DNA of 64,000 nucleotides, from positions 310,001 to 374,000 of the forward strand of contig JAVJPW010000007.1 of NCBI GenBank assembly GCA_040217575.1. Direction: 5' to 3'. The notes beneath the pieces are model-generated. The model did no database searches, was not told the origin of the DNA, and worked only from the letters and a program-made list of their open reading frames with translations. The number at the start of each line of letters is the position of its first letter. Positions within the stretch are counted from its first letter, which is position 1. The DNA is from Pacificispira sp040217575. Lineage in GTDB: Bacteria; Pseudomonadota; Alphaproteobacteria; UBA8366; Aestuariispiraceae. Of this stretch, positions 43,549 to 53,209 are shown in pieces. Position numbers and translations under genes: made by a program.

Positions 43549-44583
43549 ATGCAGGTTTTTTTTGACGAAGCACAGATGCGCCACAACCCACCGACCTTTC
43601 TGGTCGCCGGTACCCCGCGCCCCTGTCCGGAAAAGCCGGAACGGGCGGCACGCCTTTCCGCGGCGGTCCGCGCAGCAGGTCACGACGTGCATGCACCGCC
43701 AAATGTCGGCATTGCCCCGGCGGCCTGTGTTCACACACCGGAATACCTGGAGTTTCTGAAAGTCGCCCATGAACAATGGCTGGCCATCGATGGTGCGTCC
43801 GACGTCGTGATCCCCAACATCCATCCGCGGGAACGCGACGGGCGATACCCGGCATCAATCGTTGCCCGTGCCGGCTATCATATGATGGACACGGCCTGTC
43901 CCATCGGGGCGCACACCTACGAAGCCGTCATTGCCAGCCTCTCGGCCGCGGTTGCGGCGACGGACCATGTCATGGAAACCGGGGACCCGGCCTATGCGTT
44001 GTGCCGCCCCCCTGGACATCATGCCTATAGCGAGGCAAGCGGAGGGTTCTGTTTCGTCAACAACAGCGCGGTTGCCGCGCAACGGCTCCGTACCGCCCAT
44101 GAACGGGTTGTCGTCATTGACGTCGATCTGCATCACGGGAACGGGACGCAGGGCATCTTCTACGAACGCGCCGATGTCATGACGGTTTCGGTCCATTGTG
44201 ATCCGATAAAATTCTATCCGTTCTTTTGGGGGCACGCGGATGAACGCGGTGCCGGACCGGGCCTCGGCTATAACCTGAACATTCCCCTGCCCCGCGGGTC
44301 GGGGGACGATGTGTTCCTGGCCGCGCTGGAGTCGGCACTGGAACGCGTCGCCGCGTTCGCGCCGGGCGCCATGGTGGTCGCGCTTGGGCTGGATGCATCG
44401 GAACAGGACCCGTTCGGCGGTCTTACGGTCACAACGGACGGGTTCCGCCGCATCGGCGCTGCGCTGGGCGCCTTTTCAAAAGCCCATGGCCTTGCCTCAG
44501 TCCTGGTGCAGGAGGGCGGCTATCTGTGCGATGCGCTGGGCGACAATCTGGTCGCGACCCTGGCCGGTTACGAAGGGGCCTGA
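43549..44583 (+). CDS. Histone deacetylase family protein, acetylpolyamine amidohydrolase-like
   Basis: The 344-residue zinc hydrolase removes acetyl groups from lysine-like or polyamine amines. The active-site pair H157-H158 is in CRPPGHHAY. The metal ligands D193 and H195 are in DVDLHHGNGTQG, and the third in GLDASEQDPFGG. N-terminal spacing and total length match acetylpolyamine amidohydrolases better than eukaryotic-type deacetylases. AAGGAG precedes the ATG by six bases. It converges with ychF, six bases apart. Confidence 0.88.
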   Translation: MQVFFDEAQMRHNPPTFLVAGTPRPCPEKPERAARLSAAVRAAGHDVHAPPNVGIAPAACVHTPEYLEFLKVAHEQWLAIDGASDVVIPNIHPRERDGRYPASIVARAGYHMMDTACPIGAHTYEAVIASLSAAVAATDHVMETGDPAYALCRPPGHHAYSEASGGFCFVNNSAVAAQRLRTAHERVVVIDVDLHHGNGTQGIFYERADVMTVSVHCDPIKFYPFFWGHADERGAGPGLGYNLNIPLPRGSGDDVFLAALESALERVAAFAPGAMVVALGLDASEQDPFGGLTVTTDGFRRIGAALGAFSKAHGLASVLVQEGGYLCDALGDNLVATLAGYEGA

Positions 44584-44589
44584 ACGCGA

Positions 44590-45690
44590 TTACACATTGA
44601 AGCGGAAGTGGAAGACGTCGCCATCCTTGGCGACGTAATCCCGGCCTTCCAGACGCATTTTGCCGGCTTCCTTGGCGGCGGCCTCGCTGCCAAGAGCGGT
44701 GTAATCGTCGAAGGCGATGGTTTCGGCGGCAATAAACCCGCGTTCAAAGTCACTGTGGATAACGCCCGCAGCCTGTGGCGCGCTTGCGCCGCGCCAAACG
44801 GTCCAGGCACGTGCCTCCTTCGGTCCCACGGTGAAGAAGGTGATCTGATCCAGCAGCGAATACCCCGCGCGGATCACCCGCGACAGGCCCGTTTCCACCA
44901 GCCCCAGACTTTCCAGGAATTCCGCCTTTTCCTCATCCGAATCCAGCTGGGCGACTTCGGATTCGATGGCTGCGGAAATAACAACGGCTTCCGCCCCTTC
45001 GGCCTTCGCCTTTTCGAACACCTTGGCCGAATATTCGTTGCCTTCCGCCGCTGCATCTTCTTCGACATTGCAGACGTAAAGGACGGGCTTCGCAGTCAGA
45101 AGCTGCAGCATGCGGAACGGCTTTTCCTCTTCCTTGGAAAGTTCCGCGACACGTGCGGGCTTCCCGTCACGCAGAAGGTTCAGCGCCTTCGTCATCAGAT
45201 CGACATCAGCCTTTGCCTGCTTATCGCCGGAATTGGCCTTCTTCTGGATCGGCTGGATGCGTTTTTCCAGACTTTCCATATCGGCCAGCATTAGCTCGGT
45301 TTCCACCGTTTCGGCATCGCGCAGCGGGTCAACCGACCCGTCCACATGGGTCACGTCGCCATCATCGAAACAGCGCAGGACGTGACAAATTGCATCGACC
45401 TCGCGAATGTTGCCCAGGAACTGGTTGCCCAGCCCTTCCCCCTTGGACGCGCCTTTGACCAGACCCGCGATATCGACGAATTCAAGCTGTGTCGGGATGA
45501 CCTTGGCCGACTTGGCCAGTTCCGCCAGCCTGTCCAGGCGAGGGTCCGGTACCGCAACACGGCCCGTGTTCGGTTCGATCGTGCAAAAGGGAAAGTTTGC
45601 GGCCTGGGCCGCCTGGGTCTGCGTCAGCGCATTAAAAAGCGTCGATTTCCCGACATTCGGCAAACCGACAATCCCGCAATTGAAACCCAT
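44590..45690 (-). CDS. ychF: Redox-regulated ATPase YchF
   Basis: The 366-residue Obg-family protein prefers ATP because its G4 position is altered; the strand reads YVCNVEED instead of NKxD. It has the P-loop NVGKSTLFNALT, the switch VDIAGLVKGASKGEGLGNQFL, a coiled-coil insert and the C-terminal TGS domain. It binds ribosomes and affects stress responses. It lies 21 bases downstream of pth on the same strand, as in most alphaproteobacteria. Confidence 0.96.
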   Translation of the reverse strand: MGFNCGIVGLPNVGKSTLFNALTQTQAAQAANFPFCTIEPNTGRVAVPDPRLDRLAELAKSAKVIPTQLEFVDIAGLVKGASKGEGLGNQFLGNIREVDAICHVLRCFDDGDVTHVDGSVDPLRDAETVETELMLADMESLEKRIQPIQKKANSGDKQAKADVDLMTKALNLLRDGKPARVAELSKEEEKPFRMLQLLTAKPVLYVCNVEEDAAAEGNEYSAKVFEKAKAEGAEAVVISAAIESEVAQLDSDEEKAEFLESLGLVETGLSRVIRAGYSLLDQITFFTVGPKEARAWTVWRGASAPQAAGVIHSDFERGFIAAETIAFDDYTALGSEAAAKEAGKMRLEGRDYVAKDGDVFHFRFNV

Positions 45691-45711
45691 CGGATACTTC
45701 CCTTTCGAAAT

Positions 45712-46404
45712 CTAGTTCTTGCGGCCGATCCAGCGGCTCAGCTGTTCCGCCAACCCGGTTTTTTCCTGCGACGACTGGGCGGCAGGTGCCGTGGGTGATG
45801 TTTCCGGCGGTTTCACCGGGGCCTTGGGCAGCGGCTCGCTGTTGCGGTCCATCGCCAGTTTAGACATGAAGTCCGAACCACGACCCGCAGCCATCAGATC
45901 GAACCGGTCCGCCATCAGACCGATCAGTTCTTCGAAGGCTGGCCATTCCGCCTTTGAAAAATCGGACAGCACATGGCCCGTGACCTTCGATTTGTCGCCG
46001 GGGTGCCCGATTCCGATCCGAACCCGCCAATAGTCCGTCCCGATATGCGCGTCGATCGACTTCAGGCCGTTGTGACCGCCATTCCCGCCGCCCTGTTTGA
46101 CCTTGATCTTGGTCGGCGCCAGATCGAGTTCGTCATAGATCACAGTGACGTCGGATGCGTCCAGTTTGTAGAAGCGAAGCGCCTCGCCCACCGACTGGCC
46201 GCTGTTGTTCATGAAAGTCGCGGGTTTCAGGATCAGAACTTTTTCCGATCCGATCTGCCCTTCGGCGACGTGACCCTGGAACCGGGCACGCCAGGCGGAA
46301 AAGGAATGGCGGCGAACGATCTCGTCCACCGCCATAAATCCGACATTGTGGCGGTTTCGTTCGTATTTCGGTCCGGGATTTCCGAGCCCAACGACGAGCC
46401 GCAT
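45712..46404 (-). CDS. pth: Peptidyl-tRNA hydrolase
   Basis: The enzyme frees tRNA from stalled peptidyl-tRNA. The catalytic histidine is H19 in YERNRHNVGFM, and IYDELDLAP and GGGNGGHNGLKSI complete the active site. The protein is 230 residues, some 35-40 longer than E. coli Pth; the surplus is a Pro/Ser/Ala-rich linker and a short helix ending RWIGRKN. It lies between rplY and ychF on the same strand. Confidence 0.96.
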   Translation of the reverse strand: MRLVVGLGNPGPKYERNRHNVGFMAVDEIVRRHSFSAWRARFQGHVAEGQIGSEKVLILKPATFMNNSGQSVGEALRFYKLDASDVTVIYDELDLAPTKIKVKQGGGNGGHNGLKSIDAHIGTDYWRVRIGIGHPGDKSKVTGHVLSDFSKAEWPAFEELIGLMADRFDLMAAGRGSDFMSKLAMDRNSEPLPKAPVKPPETSPTAPAAQSSQEKTGLAEQLSRWIGRKN

Positions 46405-46446
46405 TGAATGCCGCCTTTCCGTGTGCGAAACCTGACGGGTGGAGGA

Positions 46447-47130
46447 TTACTCCTCGCCGGACTCCTCGTCCGAGGAATCGGCATCCTCGTCGTCGGCATC
46501 CGCGTCTTCGCCCATATCCTCTTCGCCGACTTCTTCGTCCAGCTCTTCCAGAGCGGCTTCCGAGATCGGGGCCGTGATGTTCGCGACGACGAAATCACGG
46601 TCCTGAATGACCGGTTCGACGCCTTCAGGCAGCGTGACCATGGAAATCCGGATCGTGTCGCCAATCTGCAGGCCGGTCATGTCGCAGACGACTTCGTTCG
46701 GGATCGCATCGACCGGGCACAGAAGTTCGACTTCGTCACGGGTGATGTTCATGATGCCGCCTTCGTCGAGACCCGGGCAGGCATCTTCGTTGATGAAGTG
46801 TACCGGAATGTTGACGTTGATCTTCGACCCTTTGCGGAGGCGCATGAAATCGATATGCAGCGGCGCATCCGTCACCGGATGGAACTGAACATCACGCGGC
46901 AGCGCCTTTTCCTTGGAACCGCCATCGACATCGATCGTGTAGATCGTCGAATAGAGCAGACCCAGTTCAAGCTGCTTGATAATGTGGCGCGGATCGACCG
47001 CAATTGTCTGGGGGTCCTTGTTGTCGCCATAGACGACACCCGGAACAAGTCCTTCGCGGCGTACCGCACGGGCTGCCCCCTTACCTGCCCGTTCCCGCGC
47101 CTTGGCGGGAAAGATCGCTTCTTGAGCCAT
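46447..47130 (-). CDS. rplY: 50S ribosomal protein L25 (CTC family)
   Basis: The 227-residue long form of L25 has an N-terminal 5S rRNA-binding domain (ARERAGKGAARAVRREG) and a C-terminal TL5/CTC beta domain. The last 25 residues are almost all Asp, Glu and Ser, an acidic extension found in many alphaproteobacterial L25 proteins. It is followed by pth 42 bases later. A GGAG site precedes the ATG. Confidence 0.96.
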   Translation of the reverse strand: MAQEAIFPAKARERAGKGAARAVRREGLVPGVVYGDNKDPQTIAVDPRHIIKQLELGLLYSTIYTIDVDGGSKEKALPRDVQFHPVTDAPLHIDFMRLRKGSKINVNIPVHFINEDACPGLDEGGIMNITRDEVELLCPVDAIPNEVVCDMTGLQIGDTIRISMVTLPEGVEPVIQDRDFVVANITAPISEAALEELDEEVGEEDMGEDADADDEDADSSDEESGEE

Positions 47131-47293
47131 CTTAAGTCTCCTTCAATTTTCGAAATAACCCGCCATGCCGGTGAACCTTCACCCATGACGACCGACCTCC
47201 AGGGGTGTCGGCTGGGGCGGCAAAAATCCGCCAAAACACCTCGCCCACCGGCCGCAATTGACAGCCCGGCCCGCGAAGCGCGTCCTTCTACAC

Positions 47294-48229
47294 TCAATCG
47301 AACAGGCTGGAAACCGATTTTTCTTCGTAAATGCGGCGGATCGCTTCGGCCAGAAGCGGCGCAATCGTCACCTGGCGGACATTACCGCTGACACGCACCG
47401 CCTCCGTCGCCTGAATGCTGTCCGTGGTGACCAGTTCATCCATCGGCGATGCCGCAACGCGTGCAACCGCCCCACCGGACAGAACGCCATGGGTGACGAC
47501 GGCGCGAACCGACCTTGCCCCGGCATCCATAAGCGCCTTTGCGGCGTTGCATAGTGTACCCGCACTGTCGACGATATCGTCGATCAGGATACAGGTACGG
47601 TCCTTCGGTTCGCCGATGATGTGCATCACTTCGGACACACCGGCCTTTTCCCGCCGCTTGTCGATGATCGCAAGGTCGCAGTCCAACCGCTTGGCAAGCG
47701 CGCGGGCGCGCACAACGCCGCCGACGTCCGGGGACACGACCATCAACTCGCCATTGCCCTTTACTGTGTCGTTCAGGTCCTTGTGCAGTACCGGAAGGGC
47801 GAACAGATTGTCCGTCGGCACTTCAAAGAATCCCTGAATCTGACCCGCGTGCAGGTCCAGCGTCAGAACCCGGTTCGCCCCTGCCGTTTCGATCAGGTTC
47901 GCGACCAGCTTAGCGGAAATCGGGGTGCGTGGCCCGGTCTTCCGATCCTGACGCGCGTAACCGTAGTAGGGAATGACAGCCGTGACCCGTCGCGCCGACC
48001 CGCGCCGCAGGGCATCCATCATCACCAGGAGTTCCATCAGATTGTCGTTCGTCGGATAGTTCGTCGATTGAATGACGAAGACATCCTCCCCCCGCACATT
48101 TTCCAGGATCTCAACGAAGATCTCCATATCGGAAAAACGCCGGATTGACGCTTTTGTCAGGGGCACGTTGAGGTAGGCGGAGATAGCCTCGGCAAGCGGC
48201 TTGTTCGAATTGCCGGCAAGTATCTTCAT
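47294..48229 (-). CDS. prs: Ribose-phosphate diphosphokinase (PRPP synthetase)
   Basis: The 311-residue enzyme makes PRPP from ribose 5-phosphate and ATP for nucleotide, His and Trp synthesis. DRKTGPRTPISAKLVANL forms the catalytic flexible loop, TLDLHAGQIQGFF the ribose side and CILIDDIVDSAGTL the PRPP-binding motif. Length is typical of class I enzymes. It lies upstream of rplY with a gap of about 160 bases that has hairpin-forming GC stretches but no T-rich terminator. Confidence 0.97.
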   Translation of the reverse strand: MKILAGNSNKPLAEAISAYLNVPLTKASIRRFSDMEIFVEILENVRGEDVFVIQSTNYPTNDNLMELLVMMDALRRGSARRVTAVIPYYGYARQDRKTGPRTPISAKLVANLIETAGANRVLTLDLHAGQIQGFFEVPTDNLFALPVLHKDLNDTVKGNGELMVVSPDVGGVVRARALAKRLDCDLAIIDKRREKAGVSEVMHIIGEPKDRTCILIDDIVDSAGTLCNAAKALMDAGARSVRAVVTHGVLSGGAVARVAASPMDELVTTDSIQATEAVRVSGNVRQVTIAPLLAEAIRRIYEEKSVSSLFD

Positions 48230-48375
48230 AAATCGGATTTCCCCGATTGTCGCGGTTCACCGGCACGGGTCATGCGCGTCGGCTCCCCAATTGTCGACCA
48301 GAATTTGACCCAACCCGCGCGGGGTATAGCAAGGGGGCACGAGGCTGTAAACGCATAGTGCGGCGAGTTCCCAAT

Positions 48376-49332
48376 CTAACGTTCGCGCGGGTGCGCTTTT
48401 GCGTATTCTGACAGCAGTTTTGCCGTATCGACCTCTGTATAGCGCTGCGTCGTGGACAGGGACGCATGGCCCAGTAATTCCTGAATCGCCCTCAGGTCGC
48501 CGCCCCCCGCCAGCAGGTGCGTGGCAAAACTGTGCCGCAGTGCATGTGGCGTCGCCGTATCCGGAAGTCCAAGGACACCGCGCAGCGACTGGATGACTTT
48601 GGCAACCGCGTCACGGCGCAGCCGCTTACCCCTTTTGCCGCGGAACAAGGGGCCGTCAGGGTCGCCGGCGAACGGACTGATACGAAGATAGTCGTCCAGT
48701 GCGTCGCGCACGACCGGCAGGACGGGGACGAAACGGTCCTTGCCGCCCTTGCCTGTGACCCGCATGGAATCGCCGGCCGGTGCGTCCCGTTCGTTGAGAG
48801 TCAGCGCCTCCCCGATACGAAGGCCGCAGCCATACAAAAGCGTCAGGATCGCGATATTCCGCTTTGCAACCCAGGGCTCATCCTCCATCTCTCCCGCCGC
48901 GTCGACCAGGCCTTCCGCGTCGGGAACGCTAAGCGCTTTCGGAATCGCATGCGGAATTTTCGGGGACCGGACCAGGGATATGTGATCATTCTTCGCCAAC
49001 CCTTTTTTCGACAGGTAGCGAAAGAACCCACGCACAGCAGACAGCTTGCGCGCACGCGACGTCGCAGACATACCGTCCGATGCCAGCGACGACAGCCACG
49101 CCCGGAAGTCCATCAGCCGCAGCCCGCCCAGGTCCGACAGCGTCGGCGCGCCCCCCAGATGGTCGGTCAGGAAGGTCAGGAATTTCGAGACATCGCCCTG
49201 ATAGGCGTCCAAAGTCATGGCGCTGTATCGGCGTTCCACCCGCAACCATTCCAGAAACCCGCGAAAGGCACGGGCAACGTCCCCGTCCCCGATGGTGGGG
49301 TGAAGGCTGATATCGAAACGATCGTCGGGCAT
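48376..49332 (-). CDS. xerC: Tyrosine recombinase XerC
   Basis: The 318-residue recombinase resolves chromosome dimers at dif together with XerD. The N-terminal SAM-like domain is followed by the catalytic residues in order: Arg in LYGCGLRIGEAL, Lys in GKGGKDR, His-x-x-Arg in HALRHSFATHLL, and His plus the nucleophile Tyr in HASLSTTQRYTEVD. The frame extends upstream to 49521, but the ATG at 49332 gives the usual length and does not run into DUF484. DUF484 lies immediately upstream, the normal order. Confidence 0.94.
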   Translation of the reverse strand: MPDDRFDISLHPTIGDGDVARAFRGFLEWLRVERRYSAMTLDAYQGDVSKFLTFLTDHLGGAPTLSDLGGLRLMDFRAWLSSLASDGMSATSRARKLSAVRGFFRYLSKKGLAKNDHISLVRSPKIPHAIPKALSVPDAEGLVDAAGEMEDEPWVAKRNIAILTLLYGCGLRIGEALTLNERDAPAGDSMRVTGKGGKDRFVPVLPVVRDALDDYLRISPFAGDPDGPLFRGKRGKRLRRDAVAKVIQSLRGVLGLPDTATPHALRHSFATHLLAGGGDLRAIQELLGHASLSTTQRYTEVDTAKLLSEYAKAHPRER

Positions 49333-49354
49333 TCCCAAACGCCCCTTCCCGCCC

Positions 49355-50062
49355 CTATTCAGGAAGGTCGAGCCAGATCCGCACCAACTGCGCCAGAACG
49401 GCTGACAGGAAACAGATGAGTTCCGTTGCCTGGCCGGGATGGAACTTTTCCGGATCCCGGTGCCCAAAGGCCAGCAATGCCGCCGGCGATGCGGACGAAA
49501 TCTTGAGCCGCACCAGCGCATCGCTCTGAATCAGGGTCGCCGCCTCTCCGAACAGGTCCGGGTCCCCGGAAATATGCGCACGAAGCAGCAGGTCACGGTC
49601 CGCCCCCATCAGCTTGTCCACTGTTCCCGGCGGCACCAGCGTCACGCTGCGAACCGGAAAATCCTCCGCATTCGCGGATTCAATCGCCAAAGCGACGACA
49701 TCCATGTCCAGAACCACGGCCACATCCGTCTGGATCAGGCTGATCAACTGTTCAAAGGATGATGCGCTCAACAGTCGCAGCACACATTCATGAACACGGG
49801 CCTGGCTGTTCAAATTGTCCCGACTGGTGTCGATCAGTTCACGGGCGACTTCCGTCGTCTCGTCAATCCGGTCACGCAAACGGCGGATCATCGCTTCCTG
49901 AAAATCATAGACGCCCTTGCCCTCCACCCGGCTGGGCGGGTCGAGTTCAGACAAAAGGTCCGGATGTTCGTTCAGAAAAGCGGGGTTATCGCGCAGGTAC
50001 TGCACGACATCCTTCGCATCGATCCCGTTCGGTACGGGCTGACTGCCGGGGGAGGACTTCAT
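49355..50062 (-). CDS. DUF484 family protein
   Basis: The 235-residue protein fits DUF484: N-terminal VVQYLRDNPAFLNEHPDLL, a coiled-coil helix with MIRRLRDRIDETTEVA, then a GAF-like domain. Members usually precede xerC and have no proven activity. The ATG at 50062 has a GAGGAG site 11 bases upstream, somewhat far. The open frame goes on to 50470 but only through the antisense of the aldolase gene. Confidence 0.85.
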   Translation of the reverse strand: MKSSPGSQPVPNGIDAKDVVQYLRDNPAFLNEHPDLLSELDPPSRVEGKGVYDFQEAMIRRLRDRIDETTEVARELIDTSRDNLNSQARVHECVLRLLSASSFEQLISLIQTDVAVVLDMDVVALAIESANAEDFPVRSVTLVPPGTVDKLMGADRDLLLRAHISGDPDLFGEAATLIQSDALVRLKISSASPAALLAFGHRDPEKFHPGQATELICFLSAVLAQLVRIWLDLPE

Positions 50063-50139
50063 TGTCGCATTCGCTCCTCTATCTCGGGCGGGGCGGTTCA
50101 AACGCACGCACCGCCGGCAACGAAGGCGCGGGGCAGTCG

Positions 50140-50793
50140 CTACAGGATCGACTGTCCCGTTGCCTCCCAATCCTTCAAGAACGCGGCCAGGCCCTTGTCC
50201 GTCAGCGGATGGCCGAAAAGCTGGCGCAGAACCTTCGGCGGCAGCGTCGCGACACCCGCGCCGATCTTGGCCGCGTGAACAACATGCATCGGGTGGCGAA
50301 TGGACGCGACCAGCACTTCGGTCGCGAACCCGTAATTCTGATAAATCGTCACGACATCGGCGATCAGGTCCATGCCATCCTGGCCGATATCGTCCAGGCG
50401 CCCGACAAAGGGTGAAATGAACGTCGCACCGGCCTTCGCCGCTAGAAGCGCCTGCGCCGGGGAAAAGCAAAGGGTGACGTTCACCATGATTCCGTCGTCG
50501 CTGAGCGCCTTGCAGGTCTTTAACCCGTCTTCGGTCAGCGGCACCTTGACCGCGATATTGTCGGCGATATCCGCCAGCTTACGGCCTTCCTTCAGCATGG
50601 TTTCATGGTCGGTCGCCACGCATTCCGCTGAAACGGGACCGGGTACGACCTTGCAGATTTCCGCCACGACCTCCAGGAAATTGCCGCCGCTTTTCGCGAT
50701 CAGCGACGGGTTCGTCGTCACCCCATCGACCAGCCCGGTTGATGCCAGGTCGCGAATCTCGTCCAGTTCCGCCGTGTCTACGAAGAATTTCAT
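50140..50793 (-). CDS. fsa: Fructose-6-phosphate aldolase / transaldolase-like protein
   Basis: The 217-residue TIM barrel belongs to the short transaldolase family. MKFFVDTAELDEI opens the protein, the N-terminal TTNPSLI motif follows and the Schiff-base lysine is K83 in AVKVPLTEDG. Short members act either as fructose-6-phosphate aldolases or as transaldolases, and sequence reading cannot decide. It is the first of three minus-strand genes (fsa, DUF484, xerC), divergent from priA. Confidence 0.88.
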   Translation of the reverse strand: MKFFVDTAELDEIRDLASTGLVDGVTTNPSLIAKSGGNFLEVVAEICKVVPGPVSAECVATDHETMLKEGRKLADIADNIAVKVPLTEDGLKTCKALSDDGIMVNVTLCFSPAQALLAAKAGATFISPFVGRLDDIGQDGMDLIADVVTIYQNYGFATEVLVASIRHPMHVVHAAKIGAGVATLPPKVLRQLFGHPLTDKGLAAFLKDWEATGQSIL

Positions 50794-50843
50794 CGTCTCT
50801 CCTTGAGCCGCGCTCGTGCTTGATGATGCCCCGATTCGCCGGT

Positions 50844-50857
50844 GTAAACCCGTTTAC
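50844..50857. promoter_or_regulatory. Palindrome GTAAAC-CC-GTTTAC between fsa and priA
   Basis: A perfect 6-bp inverted repeat with a two-base centre lies in the 96-base divergent gap, 33 bases before the priA ATG. Its size and position suit a dimeric repressor acting on either gene. No regulator is encoded next to it. Confidence 0.3.
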
Positions 50858-50889
50858 CCAGGCCACCAATTGAATGCTAAATAGCCGCC

Positions 50890-53103
50890 ATGGATAAGTC
50901 GACATCCGACGCGCCGTCTCTATTCCCGCGCGCCCGCCGTATCAAGGTATTACTGCCGCTTCCGCTGGCAGGTGCCTATGATTATGCCGTGCCCGACGGG
51001 ATGGACGCAAACCCTGGCGACTTTGTCGAAGTCCCGCTTTCCGGTCGGAAACTGGTCGGCGTGGCTTGGGACGGCGACCCGGATCCCGACGGCGTGCCCG
51101 ACCATAAATTGCGGGCGGTGGATACCGTCCTTCCGGTCCCGCCGCTTCCGGAACAGTCGCGCCGATTCGTCGATCGGCTGGCGGCCTATACGCTTGCAGC
51201 GCCGGGAAGCGTTCTTCGCATGGCGATGAGCGCACCGAAGGCGCTGGAACCGCCCAGCGTCCGTACCGTCTATACCGTCGCGACGGAACCGCCCGAAGAC
51301 ATGCGTTGGACCCCGGCGCGCAGGCGCGTGCATGAAGTGGCGACGGACGCACCGCCCCTGTCCGCAAGCGACCTGGCGCGGGAAGCGGGCGTGTCACCCG
51401 GTGTTGTGAAGTCGATGGCCGATGCGGGCGGGCTTGTCCCTCTGCGACTGCCGGACAGCATCGGATTCGATGCGCCGGACCCGGACCGCGACGGTCCGGA
51501 CCTGTCCCCCCAACAGGCGGAAATCGCGGAAGCACTGTGCCGGCACGTCAAGAACCGCGCCTTTCAGGCAACCCTGCTGGACGGCGTCACCGGTTCCGGC
51601 AAGACAGAGGTTTATTTCGAAGCCATTGCCGCCGCGATCGCCATCGGCCGGCCGGTTCTGGTGCTGCTGCCGGAAATCGCGCTGTCCGCGCAATGGCTGG
51701 AAAGATTCGAAGAACGGTTCGGCGTTCGGCCCGCGGAATGGCATTCCGACCTGCCGCCCGGCACACGGCGGCGCACCTGGCGCGCGGTGATGGAAGGACG
51801 CGTTCCAGTCCTGGTCGGCGCGCGATCGGCGCTTCACCTGCCGTTTCGGGACCTGGGTCTTATCGTCGTTGACGAAGAACATGACGGGTCCTTCAAACAG
51901 GAAGAAGGCGTCATCTATCACGCGCGGGACATGGCTGTCCTGCGGGCACAGGGGGCGGGATGCCCGATTGTCCTGGCGTCCGCCACGCCCAGCCTTGAAA
52001 CCATGAATAATGTCGACGCGGGGAGGTATGAGAATGCCCGGCTGACGGAACGTCACGGCAGCGCGTCCCTGCCGGACGTCGCGCTGGTCGACCTGCGAAA
52101 GGACCCGCCGCCCCGCCAGCGGTGGATTTCCCCGCCGCTACAGGATGCACTGGAGGAAACGCTTTCCAGCGGGGAACAGGCGCTATTGTTCCTGAACCGC
52201 CGTGGGTACGCGCCGCTGACCCTGTGCCGGACGTGCGGTCACCGCATGGAATGTCCGACCTGCGATGCGTGGCTGGTCGAACACCGTTTCGGGCGGCGAC
52301 TGGAATGCCACCATTGCGGCTATGTCATGCGCACGCCCGACGCCTGTCCCGAATGCGGCGATGTCGACAGCCTGGCGGCTTGCGGACCCGGTGTGGAACG
52401 GCTTTACGAGGAAGCGCTGGCAATCCTGCCGGACGCCCGCGTTGAAATCGTGACATCCGACACGCTGCAGGGGCCGTTGGCTGCCGCCGCCTTTGTCGAC
52501 CGGATGGCCAGCGGCGAAGTCAACCTGGTGATCGGGACGCAGATCGTCGCAAAGGGTTACCATTTTCCGCTTCTGACGCTGGTCGGCATTGTGGATGCGG
52601 ACCTGGGGCTTGCCGGGGGCGACCTTCGGGCGGCCGAACGCACATTTCAGCTTTTGAATCAGGTATCGGGTCGGGCGGGCCGTGCCGGGCGGCCCGGGCG
52701 CGTGCTGCTACAGACGGCGAACCCCAATGCGCCCGTCCTGCAGGCGATCGCATCGGGGGACCGCGACGGGTTCTATGCGCTGGAAGCCGACATGCGGAAA
52801 TCCGGCGACTGGCCGCCCTTTGGCAAGCTGGCGGCCATCGTCGTTTCCGGTGAGGATGAAGGGCAGGTGGAACGCACCGCCGCCGACCTTGCGCGTGCCG
52901 CGCCGCGGGCCGACGGCATTCGGACACTGGGACCGGCACCGCCGCCGCTTGCCCTGTTGCGGGGTCGGTACCGCAGGCGGCTTCTTTTGAAAGTGACGAA
53001 GGACATCAGCCTGCAGCGGGTCCTGACCGACTGGCTGGCGCGGGTCCGCCCGCCGAATGCGGTTCGGATTCAGGTCGATGTCGACCCGTACAGCTTTATG
53101 TAG
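50890..53103 (+). CDS. priA: Primosomal replication restart helicase PriA
   Basis: The 737-residue helicase reloads the replisome at stalled forks. It has the 3'-DNA-binding N-terminal domain, Walker A GVTGSGKT with K238, the DEEH box in VVDEEHDGSFKQ and a zinc-binding insertion with paired cysteines (CRTCGH, CPTC, CHHC, CPEC). The C-terminal helicase core has GSGRAGRAG-like QVSGRAGRAG. All zinc cysteines are intact. The ATG at 50890 gives the normal length. Confidence 0.96.
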   Translation: MDKSTSDAPSLFPRARRIKVLLPLPLAGAYDYAVPDGMDANPGDFVEVPLSGRKLVGVAWDGDPDPDGVPDHKLRAVDTVLPVPPLPEQSRRFVDRLAAYTLAAPGSVLRMAMSAPKALEPPSVRTVYTVATEPPEDMRWTPARRRVHEVATDAPPLSASDLAREAGVSPGVVKSMADAGGLVPLRLPDSIGFDAPDPDRDGPDLSPQQAEIAEALCRHVKNRAFQATLLDGVTGSGKTEVYFEAIAAAIAIGRPVLVLLPEIALSAQWLERFEERFGVRPAEWHSDLPPGTRRRTWRAVMEGRVPVLVGARSALHLPFRDLGLIVVDEEHDGSFKQEEGVIYHARDMAVLRAQGAGCPIVLASATPSLETMNNVDAGRYENARLTERHGSASLPDVALVDLRKDPPPRQRWISPPLQDALEETLSSGEQALLFLNRRGYAPLTLCRTCGHRMECPTCDAWLVEHRFGRRLECHHCGYVMRTPDACPECGDVDSLAACGPGVERLYEEALAILPDARVEIVTSDTLQGPLAAAAFVDRMASGEVNLVIGTQIVAKGYHFPLLTLVGIVDADLGLAGGDLRAAERTFQLLNQVSGRAGRAGRPGRVLLQTANPNAPVLQAIASGDRDGFYALEADMRKSGDWPPFGKLAAIVVSGEDEGQVERTAADLARAAPRADGIRTLGPAPPPLALLRGRYRRRLLLKVTKDISLQRVLTDWLARVRPPNAVRIQVDVDPYSFM

Positions 53104-53209
53104 CGAATTTCCCGAATGATATGCACGAACCGCGATTGCACCCACGCCCGGCAAAGGCTAGGTATCATAATATCTTAACAATTTCAGGAAGACGTCGCGG
53201 GTCTGGTTC

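Noticed and set aside
47206..47245. GGCGG/CCGCC hairpin between rplY and prs as a terminator
   Set aside because: The loop is T-rich but no T-run follows the stem, so I do not annotate it as a terminator.
50062..50077. Two-codon upstream frame ATG-CGA-CAA-TGA overlapping the DUF484 start
   Set aside because: Such a short frame arises easily by chance, and nothing else points to leader control.
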